This document shows, one piece after another, positions 28,314-37,542 of a DNA stretch of 64,000 nucleotides (its first letter is position 1; each line of letters opens with the position of its first letter). A program made the translations under genes and the position numbers. The DNA is from Acidovorax sp. 69 (lineage in GTDB: Bacteria; Pseudomonadota; Gammaproteobacteria; Burkholderiales; Burkholderiaceae_C). The stretch covers positions 4,836,501 to 4,900,500 of the forward strand of contig NZ_PGEP01000001.1 in NCBI RefSeq assembly GCF_002797445.1, given 5' to 3'. Under the pieces are notes generated by a model. It was not told the origin of the DNA, did not search any database, and saw only the letters and a list, made by a program, of their open reading frames with translations.

Positions 28314-29249
28314 ATGGCCTTCCATTCCGACAGCGTGCAGGTCTTTCTGGCGGCACTTGACCACGGCTCGTTCTCGGCGGCTGCGCGCGCGCTGTCGCGC
28401 GTGCCGTCGGCTGTGAGCATGACCATTGCCCACCTGGAGGCCGAGCTGAACGTGCAGCTATTCGACCGCAGCGGTCGCGAGCCCCGCCCGACAGCCGCAG
28501 CCCGCGCGCTGGAGCCCCAGGCCCGGCTGCTGGCAGGGCAGTTGCAGCAGCTCAACGCCCAGGCTCTGGCCCTGACGCAAGGGCTGGAAGAGCGCCTGAC
28601 ACTGGCGATAGCGCCTGAGCTGCTGGCCGCCCGCTGGACGGGGCCTCTGGCCGCCCTGGCGCAGGAGTACCCGCTGCTGCAGGTGGAGGTGCTGACGGCC
28701 CCGCAGGTGGATGCGCTGGCACTGCTGCACAGCGGGCGCGCACAACTGGCGCTGGTGTTTGAGCGGCCCAGCATCGACGGGCGCGAGGGTTTTCAGGAGG
28801 TGGGCACCGAAACCCTGGTAGCCGTGATGGCGCCGGACCATCCGGTATTGCAGGTCGCCCGTGCCTCGGCCCTGGCCCGTGGCGAGGCGCCCGAGCGCGC
28901 GATTCTGCGCGAAGAGCACCTGACCACCACGCGCCAGATCGTGGTGGCCAGCCGCGACCTGGCGCAGACCGACCCGCGTTTTGTGTTTGCCCGCCACCAC
29001 TGGCGCACCGACAACCACCTGGCCGCGCTGGGCATGATTGAAGCGGGCCTGGGCTGGGGCTGGCAGCCGCGCGCGCTGGTGCAGTCGCGCATCGAGGCGG
29101 GACGGCTGGTGGAGATGCCTTTTGAGAACCTGAGCAACGGCACGGCGCTGTGGGTGGATGTGGTGTGGTCCAAGGAACGGCCCCTGGGCCTGGGTGCTGC
29201 ACGTTTTGTGGCGCGAATGCGCGAGAGCGTCGCCGCGCAGCACGGATGA
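28314..29249 (+). CDS. LysR-family regulator of the PACE pump
   Basis: The 311-residue protein has an N-terminal LysR helix-turn-helix (VQVFLAALDHGSFSAAARAL, then SAVSMTIAHLEAEL) and the periplasmic-binding-like effector domain (LAIAPELL, then AHGGVG-type C-terminal turn GLGWGWQPRALV). It faces the PACE gene across an inverted repeat. By analogy with AceR it likely activates the pump on binding a pump substrate. The effector is unknown. Confidence 0.93.
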   Translation: MAFHSDSVQVFLAALDHGSFSAAARALSRVPSAVSMTIAHLEAELNVQLFDRSGREPRPTAAARALEPQARLLAGQLQQLNAQALALTQGLEERLTLAIAPELLAARWTGPLAALAQEYPLLQVEVLTAPQVDALALLHSGRAQLALVFERPSIDGREGFQEVGTETLVAVMAPDHPVLQVARASALARGEAPERAILREEHLTTTRQIVVASRDLAQTDPRFVFARHHWRTDNHLAALGMIEAGLGWGWQPRALVQSRIEAGRLVEMPFENLSNGTALWVDVVWSKERPLGLGAARFVARMRESVAAQHG

Positions 29250-29270
29250 GGTGAGGGTTTGAATGGAAAC

Positions 29271-29330
29271 AGCGTCATGCGCTTATATTTCAAGCGTCTG
29301 CAGCTATATTATTCATAGCGAAATTGACGA
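29271..29330 (-). repeat. Dispersed ATAGCTGC/AAGCGC repeat, type 1, overlapping a gene end
   Basis: On the minus strand TATAGCTGCAGACGCTTGA and ATATAAGCGC match the other copies. The copy supplies the last codons and the stop of the metallo-beta-lactamase-fold gene. Confidence 0.7.
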
Positions 29331-30126
29331 CATCAGCGCGCCAGAACTCCCGCGCCTCGCCATCCTCTGGCACCCACAGGCGATGCGCCCAGCCACCCTG
29401 CTGCCCCAGCGCCCGCACCGATGCACGCGTCGTGGGGCAATGGTCCAACGCCTGCAGGTGGTTCACCACCAAGGTGCCATGGGCCAGCTGCGCCGCTTCT
29501 GCCATGTCGGCTGCGTCCATCAGGATCTCTGCACCCACGTCAAAGCGGGCGCCGCCAGCGGGCAACACCGCCACGTCGGGCTGCAAATGCGCCAGGCAGT
29601 CGCGCACGGTGGGCGTCATCACCGTATCGCCCGCCAGATAGATGCTGGGCTCGCCCGGCAACTCCAACAGATAGCCATGGCCGTGTTCCATGAAGCGCCC
29701 GACCCAGCCTGTTCCGTGCACGCACGGGATGGGCGTGACATGGCCGCCCAGCGCCCAAGGCTGGCGACCCGGCCCCGCCAGGGCTTGCACTTGCAGCCCT
29801 CTCTGCGCCAGATAGGCCGCATCGCGCGGCATGCACAGCACGGGTATCTGGCGCTCGCGCAGAAAGCGCTTGCCCCAACGGTCCAGGTGGTCGAAGTGGC
29901 CACGCTGGCAATGCGTGATGAGTGCGTGGGTCACGCGCTGCAGGCATTGGTCTGAGCCATCGGGCAGCTCCACGATGGGGTTGCGCTGGCGCCCCACGCC
30001 CAGGTAGCGCAGCGCGGGCAGGCTGCCCCTGGGAGCGAGCATAGGGTCCACCAGCAGCCCCACGGGGTGGCCTTGTGAGACGAACTCCAGAAGGAGGGTG
30101 GCGTTGCGCAACTGGGTGATCAACAT
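29290..30126 (-). CDS. Metallo-beta-lactamase-fold hydrolase (UlaG-like)
   Basis: The 278-residue protein begins MLITQLRNATLLLEF and has the strand pattern of the UlaG/MBL group: LLVDPML, a histidine motif THCQRGHFDHLD, LAGDTVMTP and the C-terminal VVNHLQALDHC. The metal motif is unusual: the standard H-x-H-x-D-H is stretched to H-x4-H-x-D-H. The C-terminal end (AMNNIAADA) is encoded by a dispersed repeat, so it has been lengthened or altered. It is divergent from a GlxA-type regulator, 110 bases away, which may control it. Substrate unknown. Confidence 0.85.
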   Translation of the reverse strand: MLITQLRNATLLLEFVSQGHPVGLLVDPMLAPRGSLPALRYLGVGRQRNPIVELPDGSDQCLQRVTHALITHCQRGHFDHLDRWGKRFLRERQIPVLCMPRDAAYLAQRGLQVQALAGPGRQPWALGGHVTPIPCVHGTGWVGRFMEHGHGYLLELPGEPSIYLAGDTVMTPTVRDCLAHLQPDVAVLPAGGARFDVGAEILMDAADMAEAAQLAHGTLVVNHLQALDHCPTTRASVRALGQQGGWAHRLWVPEDGEAREFWRADVVNFAMNNIAADA

Positions 30127-30236
30127 GGTGAAACGGCTCCGAAAGCAATGGGATGCCCCGAATTGTCGAGAGGACGGCATCCAACGAGAATGTCTGCATC
30201 TGACAATTTCTTTCCATTTCAAGCCACAACACCGCC

Positions 30237-31238
30237 GTGAGCAAACCCCGTGCAATCAACCCTATCGCACCACCTCTGCGCCTGGCACTGCTGCTGTACC
30301 CCGGCTGTATGCCTGCGGGTCTGTTTGCCACCGCCGACATGGCACGTGCCGCCCATCTGCGCGCGCAGCGCCCTGTCATCAACACCTGCTGGGCGGGTGT
30401 CGACCTGCAGGCCGTGCCCACCTGGCAAGGCCCGGCCCTCGCCCCCACGGTGACCCTGGCGCAGGCCGAGGTGGACGCCGTGCTGGTGCCAGGCCTGTGG
30501 TTGTCTTCGCCCGACGGGCTGCAGGCACCGCCGTTACAAAGGCAGCTGGCACCCACCATTGCGGCACTGCGGGCACTGCCACGCCGCACCCAGGTATGGA
30601 GCTACTGCGCGGGCGTGGCGCTGGCCGCAGGCAGCGGCCGTTTGCACGGGCGCGCGGCCACGGCCACCTGGTGGCTGCAGGCCGCCCTGCAACAGCAGTT
30701 TCGCGCGGTGCAATGGCGCTTTGACGAGCCCCTGGTGGAAGACGGCGCCATCACAACGGCCGCCGGCGCCAACGGCTATCTGCCCTTGATGCTGCACGCC
30801 CTGGCTGCGCGCCTGGATGCCGCAGCGCTGGGCGACCTGCAATCTCTGCTGATGCTGCCCCGCCCACGCAGCAACCACCCCGCCTTTGCCGGGCACGACC
30901 TCATGGCGGTCACCGATGCCGAACTGCGCCGCGCCATGGTGTGGGTGCAGCACAACCCCGCCACCGCGCTGCGGCTGCCCTTGCTGGCGGACGCACTGGG
31001 CGTTTCGTCGCGCACGCTGGCGCGCCGGGTACAGGCGCATACAGGGCTTTCTGCAGCGCACTGGATGCGGCGCATCAAGCTGCGCCAGGTGAGCGAGGCA
31101 CTGTGCGACACGCCGCAGCCGCTCAAGCGCATTGCCGAAAACCTCGGATTTGCCAGCGAAGCCGGTCTGCACCGCGCTTTCCGGCAGGCGACAGGCCAGA
31201 CGCCACTGGCCTACCGCACGGCCCACGGCGCGCGCTGA
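30237..31238 (+). CDS. GlxA-family AraC-type transcriptional regulator
   Basis: The 333-residue protein starts at a GTG. The first two thirds form a DJ-1/PfpI-like domain (LALLLYPGCMPAGLFATADM, VWSYCAGVALAAGSGRL). The last 100 residues carry the two helix-turn-helix AraC unit (PLLADALGVSSRTLARRVQ and KRIAENLGFASEAGLHRAFRQATG). Such proteins regulate amine and amino acid catabolism. It is divergent from the MBL-fold gene, its likely target. Confidence 0.9.
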   Translation: MSKPRAINPIAPPLRLALLLYPGCMPAGLFATADMARAAHLRAQRPVINTCWAGVDLQAVPTWQGPALAPTVTLAQAEVDAVLVPGLWLSSPDGLQAPPLQRQLAPTIAALRALPRRTQVWSYCAGVALAAGSGRLHGRAATATWWLQAALQQQFRAVQWRFDEPLVEDGAITTAAGANGYLPLMLHALAARLDAAALGDLQSLLMLPRPRSNHPAFAGHDLMAVTDAELRRAMVWVQHNPATALRLPLLADALGVSSRTLARRVQAHTGLSAAHWMRRIKLRQVSEALCDTPQPLKRIAENLGFASEAGLHRAFRQATGQTPLAYRTAHGAR

Positions 31239-31289
31239 GCGCTGTTACCCTCGCCACCACCATCGACCCGCCGCCACCAGGAGCCACGC

Positions 31290-32180
31290 ATGCCCCTCAC
31301 TCACCACACTGCCCCGTACTTCGACGCCCGCGACAAGGCGCTGGCACAACGCTGGGCACATTGGCAACCCGGCCTCCCCAGCCTGCCCGGTCAGGCGGCA
31401 GGCAAGGCGCCCACACTGGACCATTTCAACCCCGGGGACAAACCGTTCTCGTTGGGCAACAAGGCCGATGACAAGGCCGCCGTAGAAGAGTTGGCCGTGG
31501 AACTGGACGCCCTGCAAAACCTGTTCTACGCCGACAAGCGCTACAAGCTCTTGGTGGTGCTGCAAGGCACCGACACATCCGGGAAAGACGGCACAATCCG
31601 GGGCGTTTTCGGGCGCATGAGCGCACTGGGCGTGCATGCCGTGGGCTGGAAGGCGCCGACCGAGGCCGAGCGTGCACGCGACTACCTCTGGCGCATCCAC
31701 GAACAGGTGCCGCAAGCAGGCGACATCACCGTATTCAACCGCAGCCACTACGAAGACGTGCTGGTGCCGGTGGTCAATAGCTGGATCACGCCCGAGCAGC
31801 ACCAGCAGCGGCTGGCCCACATCAACGACTTTGAACGCATGCTCAGCGAAACGGGCACCATCGTGCTCAAGTTCTTGCTGCACATCAGCCCGCAAGAGCA
31901 GCGCGAGCGCCTGCAAGAACGCCTGGACGACCCGGCCAAACACTGGAAATTCAGCATGGGCGACATCGAGGTGCGCAAGCAATGGTCCGACTACCGCAAG
32001 GCCTACAACACCCTGCTGGCGGCCACCCACACCCCCTGGGCGCCCTGGACCATCGTGCCTGCCGACTCCAAGACACACCGCAACCTGATGGTGGCCACGT
32101 TGCTGCGCGAGGTGCTGCACAACCTGGACCTGAGCTACCCCACCGGAGACCCCGCCCTACAACACTTCACGGTGGTGTAG
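31290..32180 (+). CDS. ppk2: Polyphosphate kinase 2 (PPK2)
   Basis: The 296-residue kinase has Walker A GTDTSGKDG, the lid and substrate motif GWKAPTEAERARDYLWRIHE and Walker B-like FNRSHYEDVLVPVV. This is a single-domain PPK2, which transfers phosphate between polyphosphate and nucleotides. The subclass (AMP- or NDP-using) cannot be settled by eye. It follows the GlxA-type gene by 51 bases. Confidence 0.93.
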   Translation: MPLTHHTAPYFDARDKALAQRWAHWQPGLPSLPGQAAGKAPTLDHFNPGDKPFSLGNKADDKAAVEELAVELDALQNLFYADKRYKLLVVLQGTDTSGKDGTIRGVFGRMSALGVHAVGWKAPTEAERARDYLWRIHEQVPQAGDITVFNRSHYEDVLVPVVNSWITPEQHQQRLAHINDFERMLSETGTIVLKFLLHISPQEQRERLQERLDDPAKHWKFSMGDIEVRKQWSDYRKAYNTLLAATHTPWAPWTIVPADSKTHRNLMVATLLREVLHNLDLSYPTGDPALQHFTVV

Positions 32181-32238
32181 CCGTCGCACCGGCGGGCCAC
32201 ACAGAGGCCCCACGGGGGGCGTCCCCCGGGGACCGCGC

Positions 32239-33444
32239 TTACAGCGCGTGGCCGCAGTGCTCGCAAAACCGGTCACCCACATGCACGGCGCCCGCGCAGC
32301 GGGGGCAATGCAACGAAGCATGGGCGGCTGCAGGCGCAGGCGCGGCAGCGGCACCCGCCAATACCGCTGCAGTCGCAGTCGCCACTGGCGCAGCCTCAGG
32401 CGTTGCAGCGGCTTCCGCCGCAGGAGCCACCGGCGCCTGGGCGACGGCACTGGGCTCGACGGCGGCAGAAGCTGCGGGCGCAGGCCCTGCCACTGGCGGT
32501 GTGTGGGCCTTCTCCTTCATTTCGGCCATCTTGGTGTTCACATCGTTCAGGGTCTTGTCCGTGCTGCTGCGGATTCCACCCAGGTCCACCTTGTCAGAAA
32601 ACTCGCACCAGGTCAGCACGCCCACCATCAAAGGCAGCAGGAACACAAAGGCCGATGCGGTGACAAACACCAGCGCATAACCAATGCCAGCGCCCACCCA
32701 ATGGCTGTTGCCGTAGCCCCCCATCAACGCACCCATGTCAAAACCCATGCCTGTGCCGATGATGGGCGCAGCCATGCCCCCCACGATAGCGCTGGAGACA
32801 CCGATCAGGCCGAACAGCATGGCGGCAAAGATGCCCGACAGCAGCAAACCGCCGACGATCTTGCCGATGGCAGCAAACGGGTAATTGCGGGTAATGCTCC
32901 AGGTGATGGACAGCGCGTGCATGACGCGCTCACCATCCCAGATCGCGGGGCCCACGATGGACACCGCCACGTAATACCCCAGCAGCGCGAGCGCCACCGT
33001 GAGCACCAGCAGCGGCACCGCTACCACCAGCAGCACGGGGCCGATGCCCGGCAGCTTGCAGACCAGCAGCACCAGCGCCGCGCCCAGCAGCACCGCTCCG
33101 TACAGCAGCAGCATCAACAGCCCAGCGCCCAGCAGCTTGGGCAGGCTGAACAGGCCCGCCACGCAGTAGCTCACAACGCCACGGTAAGGCCGCCCGCGCG
33201 CCAGATCGGTCAGGCACACACCAGCACCGCTGGTGCCCGCGATCACCAACACCAAGGCCAGCAGCCCCAGCAACACGGTGAAGACGATGGACATGTGGCC
33301 CATCATGCTGCCCAGGGCGACCAGCAGCCCAGCGCCCAAGTAGGACGCACCCATCACGGACACGGCCTGCCAGCAGGTCAGGGCCTCAGGCAAGCGGAAG
33401 ATCGAATACTGATGGTCACCGGCCAGAAATCGGTGGTTGTTCAT
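32239..33444 (-). CDS. Multi-spanning membrane protein with a C-terminal zinc ribbon
   Basis: The 401-residue protein has about six to eight hydrophobic segments (residues 25-290, for example ALLVLVIAGTSGAG and LLLVVAVPLLVLTVALALLGYY). A long Ala/Pro-rich linker follows, and the chain ends in a zinc ribbon with two Cys pairs (LHCPRCAGAVHVGDRFCEHCGHAL). AGAGGGA precedes the ATG. It is downstream of another zinc-ribbon membrane protein in a two-gene operon. The function is unknown; the shared ribbon suggests they work together. Confidence 0.85.
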   Translation of the reverse strand: MNNHRFLAGDHQYSIFRLPEALTCWQAVSVMGASYLGAGLLVALGSMMGHMSIVFTVLLGLLALVLVIAGTSGAGVCLTDLARGRPYRGVVSYCVAGLFSLPKLLGAGLLMLLLYGAVLLGAALVLLVCKLPGIGPVLLVVAVPLLVLTVALALLGYYVAVSIVGPAIWDGERVMHALSITWSITRNYPFAAIGKIVGGLLLSGIFAAMLFGLIGVSSAIVGGMAAPIIGTGMGFDMGALMGGYGNSHWVGAGIGYALVFVTASAFVFLLPLMVGVLTWCEFSDKVDLGGIRSSTDKTLNDVNTKMAEMKEKAHTPPVAGPAPAASAAVEPSAVAQAPVAPAAEAAATPEAAPVATATAAVLAGAAAAPAPAAAHASLHCPRCAGAVHVGDRFCEHCGHAL

Positions 33445-33493
33445 GGTGAATCCCTCTCGTTTTGTGTTGTATCTATGTGTGGGTAGCGCGCGG

Positions 33494-34426
33494 TCATTGG
33501 CCCGTCGGGCACTCGGGGATGCGGCCCCAGGCGTCGCCACAGAAGTTCTGCCGGGTGCGCGCCAGACAGGTCCCGCGCGTCAGCTCATTGCCCATGGCCG
33601 CGCACTGGGCCAGCGCTCCGCGCAAGCGGGCCAGGCTGTCGCCGGGCGACGGCGCGGGCCGCGCCGCAGGGGGCCAGGGCGCGTCCTCGGGGGCTGCTGC
33701 AGGCCGTGGTTTGGCTGCGCCGGTCGCCGGCGGGGCCGCATCGGCCACGCGGGGCACGGTGACAGGTGTGAATGGTGGCTCTGCAACGGGCGGTGTGGAT
33801 GCAGGCACAGCGGTGGCTTCGGCAGATGCTGCCGCCGCAGGACGCGCGCGCTCGGATTCAATGATTTCCTCCACCGGCTCGGCAAGGGTGGGGGTAGCGG
33901 CAGGCGCCGCAGTGACAGGGGTAGGCTGTACGGGCAGCGCGGTCGGCGCGGCGTCGGGGCGGGCCAGCAGATACCAGGCCGCAGCGCCCGCCACGGCCAG
34001 CAGGGCCACCACGGCCAACACAGAGGCCACTACGGGGCGCTGGCGGGCCGGTGGTACAGCAGGGCGATCATCGTCATCAAACACAAAGTCCATCGGCGCT
34101 GCTGCTACGGGCGCCAATGCAGGAGTGGCCGGTGGCTCTGGGTATGGAGGGGGTGCGGGCACTGGAGCGGAAGCGGTTGCCGCCACAGACTCGAAGACGG
34201 GCTCAACCACAGGGTCGGCGACAGGGTCGGTCACAGGCACGGTCACGCCCTGCTTGGGTGCGTCCTCCTGCGCCAGGTGGTGTCCGCACTGTGCGCAAAA
34301 CCGCGCTGCGGGCTTGTTGCGGGCCTGGCATTGCGGGCAGGCATGGGTCAGCTCAGCGCCACAGGTGGTGCAGCAGCGGGCGCCGTCACGGTTGACACCG
34401 TGGCAGGCAGGACATGTCACGCTCAT
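33494..34426 (-). CDS. Zinc-ribbon protein with a single transmembrane helix
   Basis: The 310-residue protein opens with two zinc ribbons (CPACHGVN.. CCTTCG and CPQCQARN.. FCAQCGHH, residues 5-50). A Pro/Val-rich linker and one transmembrane helix (about 130-150, VVASVLAVVALLAVAGAAAWYL) come next, then an Ala/Pro-rich low-complexity stretch. The C-terminal segment (about 265-310) has two Cys residues in RGTCLARTRQNFCG. It is cotranscribed with the zinc-ribbon membrane protein 49 bases downstream. No family assignment beyond the double zinc ribbon is made. Confidence 0.82.
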   Translation of the reverse strand: MSVTCPACHGVNRDGARCCTTCGAELTHACPQCQARNKPAARFCAQCGHHLAQEDAPKQGVTVPVTDPVADPVVEPVFESVAATASAPVPAPPPYPEPPATPALAPVAAAPMDFVFDDDDRPAVPPARQRPVVASVLAVVALLAVAGAAAWYLLARPDAAPTALPVQPTPVTAAPAATPTLAEPVEEIIESERARPAAAASAEATAVPASTPPVAEPPFTPVTVPRVADAAPPATGAAKPRPAAAPEDAPWPPAARPAPSPGDSLARLRGALAQCAAMGNELTRGTCLARTRQNFCGDAWGRIPECPTGQ

Positions 34427-34721
34427 AGGAATCCCTCTCTCTCTTCAAAATTCAGGGTGTCCGGTGCAGGGCCCGGCGCAGCGCCCGGTTCGATGCCAGG
34501 CTGGCCGAGTCTATGGGCAATCGGTGGCTCAGAGATGACCGGGTGGCTGGGCGCAGACGGCAAGGCAGGGTCCGTCTGTGTTTCGCCGCATCGCAGCATG
34601 AAAACCGCGCCCGACCCATGTATGCATTAAATGCATAACCCACAAACACACTGGCCTTGGACAGTGCCCCGGGCCAGGCATAAGCTTCGCAGTCTGAACC
34701 GATCCCACAAGGAAATTCACC

Positions 34722-36029
34722 ATGTCGCACCCCGTCGGCACCCCCAACCTCCCATCCCACCCCCTGCCCTCCTACCTGCAGGCCGACCACCTTGGCCCCT
34801 GGGGCAACTACCTGCAGCAGGTCGACCGCGTCACCCCGTATCTGGGCAGCCTGGCCCGTTGGGTGGAAACGCTCAAGCGCCCCAAGCGCATCCTGATCGT
34901 GGACGTGCCGATCGAGCTGGACAACGGCACCATCGCCCACTACGAGGGCTACCGCGTACAGCACAACCTGAGCCGTGGCCCCGGCAAGGGCGGCGTGCGT
35001 TTTCACCAAGACGTGACGCTGTCCGAAGTGATGGCCCTGTCGGCCTGGATGTCGGTCAAGAACGCGGCGGTGAACGTGCCCTACGGCGGTGCCAAGGGCG
35101 GCATCCGCGTCGACCCCAAGAAGCTGTCGATGGGTGAACTGGAGCGCCTGACGCGCCGCTACACCAGCGAGATCGGCCTGCTGATCGGCCCCTCCAAGGA
35201 CATCCCTGCGCCCGATGTGAACACCAACGGCCAGATCATGGCATGGATGATGGACACCTATTCGATGAACACCGGCGCCACCGCCACCGGCGTGGTCACC
35301 GGCAAGCCCGTGGACCTGGGCGGCTCGCTGGGCCGCGTGGAAGCCACCGGCCGCGGCGTGTACACCGTGGGCGTGGAAGCCGCCAAGCTGACCGGCCTGG
35401 CGCTGGACGGCGCCCGCGTGGCAGTGCAGGGCTTTGGCAACGTGGGCGGTATTGCCGCCAAGCTGTTTGCCGAAGCTGGCGCCAAGGTGGTGGCCGTGCA
35501 AGACCACACCGGCACCATCTTCAACGGCCAGGGCGTGGATGTGCCCGCCCTGTTGGCCCATGTGAAAACCCGTGGCGGCGTGGGCGGCTTTGCAGGCGCC
35601 GATGTGATGAAAGCCGAGGAGTTCTGGGGCGTGGACTGCGAGATCCTGATCCCCGCCGCCCTCGAAGGCCAGATCACCAAGGACAACGCGGGCCAGATCA
35701 AGGCCAAGCTCGTGATCGAAGGCGCCAACGGCCCCACGACCACCGAGGCCGACGACATCCTGCACGACAAGGGCGTGCTGGTGCTGCCCGACGTGATCGC
35801 CAACGCCGGCGGCGTGACGGTGAGCTACTTTGAATGGGTGCAGGATTTCTCCAGCTTCTTCTGGAGCGAGGACGAGATCAACGCCCGCCTGGTGCGCATC
35901 ATGCAAGAGGCCTTTGCGGGCATTTGGCAAGTGGCGCAAGAGCACAAGGTGAGCCTGCGCACCGCCACCTTCATCGTGGCCTGCCAGCGCATCCTGCACG
36001 CCCGCGAAATGCGCGGCCTGTATCCATAA
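34722..36029 (+). CDS. gdhA: Glutamate dehydrogenase (Glu/Leu/Phe/Val family)
   Basis: The 435-residue enzyme has [10 protein letters not shown] (86-95), the catalytic lysine motif PYGGAKGG (120-127, Lys125), the nucleotide-binding GFGNVG (237-242) and [13 protein letters not shown]. It interconverts glutamate and 2-oxoglutarate plus ammonia with NAD(P). AAGGAA lies about eight bases before the ATG. It stands alone, ending at a strong terminator. An NAD-dependent catabolic role is typical for the short Gln/Glu dehydrogenases of this length, but cofactor choice is not decided here. Confidence 0.95.
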   Translation: MSHPVGTPNLPSHPLPSYLQADHLGPWGNYLQQVDRVTPYLGSLARWVETLKRPKRILIVDVPIELDNGTIAHYEGYRVQHNLSRGPGKGGVRFHQDVTLSEVMALSAWMSVKNAAVNVPYGGAKGGIRVDPKKLSMGELERLTRRYTSEIGLLIGPSKDIPAPDVNTNGQIMAWMMDTYSMNTGATATGVVTGKPVDLGGSLGRVEATGRGVYTVGVEAAKLTGLALDGARVAVQGFGNVGGIAAKLFAEAGAKVVAVQDHTGTIFNGQGVDVPALLAHVKTRGGVGGFAGADVMKAEEFWGVDCEILIPAALEGQITKDNAGQIKAKLVIEGANGPTTTEADDILHDKGVLVLPDVIANAGGVTVSYFEWVQDFSSFFWSEDEINARLVRIMQEAFAGIWQVAQEHKVSLRTATFIVACQRILHAREMRGLYP

Positions 36030-36095
36030 GCCCGGCGCAAACGCCTAAAGCTGTTGCAACCCCCGGCCACATCGCGCCGGGGGCCTGCCCTGAAA

Positions 36096-36133
36096 CCGCC
36101 AGATGCCGTGACCCGGCCCTGGCGGCTTTTTTT
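36096..36133 (+). terminator. Intrinsic terminator after gdhA
   Basis: Stem CCGCCAG pairing with CTGGCGG around a 16-base loop, followed by seven T residues, 67 bases after the gdhA stop. Confidence 0.8.
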
Positions 36134-36160
36134 GCGCGGCGAAGCGCCGGGCCGGGCAGG

Positions 36161-37282
36161 TCAGGACAGCGGCACGGGCCCCACAGGCTCGGGCGGCGGA
36201 ACGCCGCGCTGGGCCAGGCAAAACGGCTGCACGCACGCAGCCCGCGCGGCATACGGGCAGCCCACGGTTTCGCACAGGCCCGATGCGCCATTGCGCGCAC
36301 GTTCGTCCTCACGCGGCACCTGGCCGCTGGCCTGCAGCACGGCCATCTGCGTCCACGGGTCCAGGCGGCCTGTGGTGGCCTGTTGCAGCATCTCGCGGCC
36401 GTAGACGGCGGCGGCAAGTTGCGGTTGCAGGTCCAGCACCAGCAGCGCACTGGTGCGCGGTGCGGCGGCGTCCATGCCCTGCAGCACCAAGGCCATCACG
36501 CCCGATTGCAGCGCCTGTCCGCCTCCGGCGAAAGGCACCTGCAGCGCCCCCGCCGCGTTAGCTTGTGCCGCGCCGGCCACTGCGGTCGTCGCCTGCTGCG
36601 CTGCGAGCCACGGCACCGGCGCACGCAAAGTCAGCGCCATGCCTCGCGGCCCCTCGGGCGTCAGCACCACGCCCTGGCGAACCAGCCAGGTCTGCAGCGG
36701 CGGCTGGTCAGCGTCCAGCGCACCGCTCTCCAGCGCCTGCGCCATGCCAATGGGCCAGGGCTGGGCGGCCACCACGCGCTGCGGAACGCCTGCTTGCGCC
36801 GTCACCTGTGCCACCAGCGCGTTGACCAATCGCAGCAGCGGTGCACCCAGCCCCGATGTGGGCCAAGCCGCACCGCCCACGCCCGAAGAAGCCGCTGATA
36901 CCGCCGCACTGCCGGGTGCTGCCGGGGCGCCACTGGGCAGCGCCGGTGGCGCAGCGCGCAACGCGCCATCACCCGGCGTGCCATGCAAGCCGCCATTGGC
37001 CGCGCCACCCCGCGGATCAAAACCCGCCGCCAACTGTTCACGCGCCTGGGGCGAAATGCTGGCCTTGTCAGCCGGTGTGGGCAGCGGCCCGGCGGGTGGA
37101 CTGGGTGATGAAACCGATGGCGGCGGCGCGCTGGGGTCGGCACCAGGCAGCGGTGCGGGGGCCGCGGCAGGTTTGGGTTTGTCCAGCCCCAGCAACGCCG
37201 ACTGCCGCTGCAGCGCCGCCTCGGCCAGGAACTGGGCGACGGGCGGCAGCGCGCTGCGGGAAGGGTCGATAGGGAGGGACAT
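36161..37282 (-). CDS. Hypothetical Ala/Pro-rich protein
   Basis: The 373-residue product is not recognised. Residues 1-130 are Pro/Ala/Ser-rich and look disordered. From about residue 140 there is a more ordered part (APLLRLVNALVAQVTAQ, PLQTWLVRQGVVLTPEG, LRAPVPWLAAQQ), and the C-terminus has a Cys-containing tail (LCETVGCPYAARAACVQPFC). Strong codon bias and a clean start after a short gap support it as a real gene. Proline/alanine-rich N-termini occur in flagellar hook-length and similar export-control proteins, but no such motif is clear here. Confidence 0.75.
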   Translation of the reverse strand: MSLPIDPSRSALPPVAQFLAEAALQRQSALLGLDKPKPAAAPAPLPGADPSAPPPSVSSPSPPAGPLPTPADKASISPQAREQLAAGFDPRGGAANGGLHGTPGDGALRAAPPALPSGAPAAPGSAAVSAASSGVGGAAWPTSGLGAPLLRLVNALVAQVTAQAGVPQRVVAAQPWPIGMAQALESGALDADQPPLQTWLVRQGVVLTPEGPRGMALTLRAPVPWLAAQQATTAVAGAAQANAAGALQVPFAGGGQALQSGVMALVLQGMDAAAPRTSALLVLDLQPQLAAAVYGREMLQQATTGRLDPWTQMAVLQASGQVPREDERARNGASGLCETVGCPYAARAACVQPFCLAQRGVPPPEPVGPVPLS

Positions 37283-37430
37283 GCCCGGCGTTCAGTGGAA
37301 TGAATGCCCGATTCTGTAGCCATTCGCACGGCATGAACAGCGCGTGTCAACGCTTGGCACACCAAGCCTTCGCGCCGCGCCATGCCTTCCGTCATGCGAT
37401 CACAGCGGGAGCGACTGGCAATGAATCACT

Positions 37431-37490
37431 TCAAAATATATAGCTGCATGTCCAATAAAAATAAGCGCTAGAAGCCTCTTTCGCTCAAAT
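37431..37490 (+). repeat. Dispersed ATAGCTGC/AAGCGC repeat, type 1
   Basis: ATATATAGCTGCATG, then AAAAATAAGCGCTAGAAGCC, a close match to the other copies, in the gap between the Ala/Pro-rich gene and the exported lyase gene. Confidence 0.75.
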
Positions 37491-37542
37491 CCCCACCCAA
37501 CGGCCCGGGCGACCGAACCGCTGAGGTCCCCGCGAATCGTGG

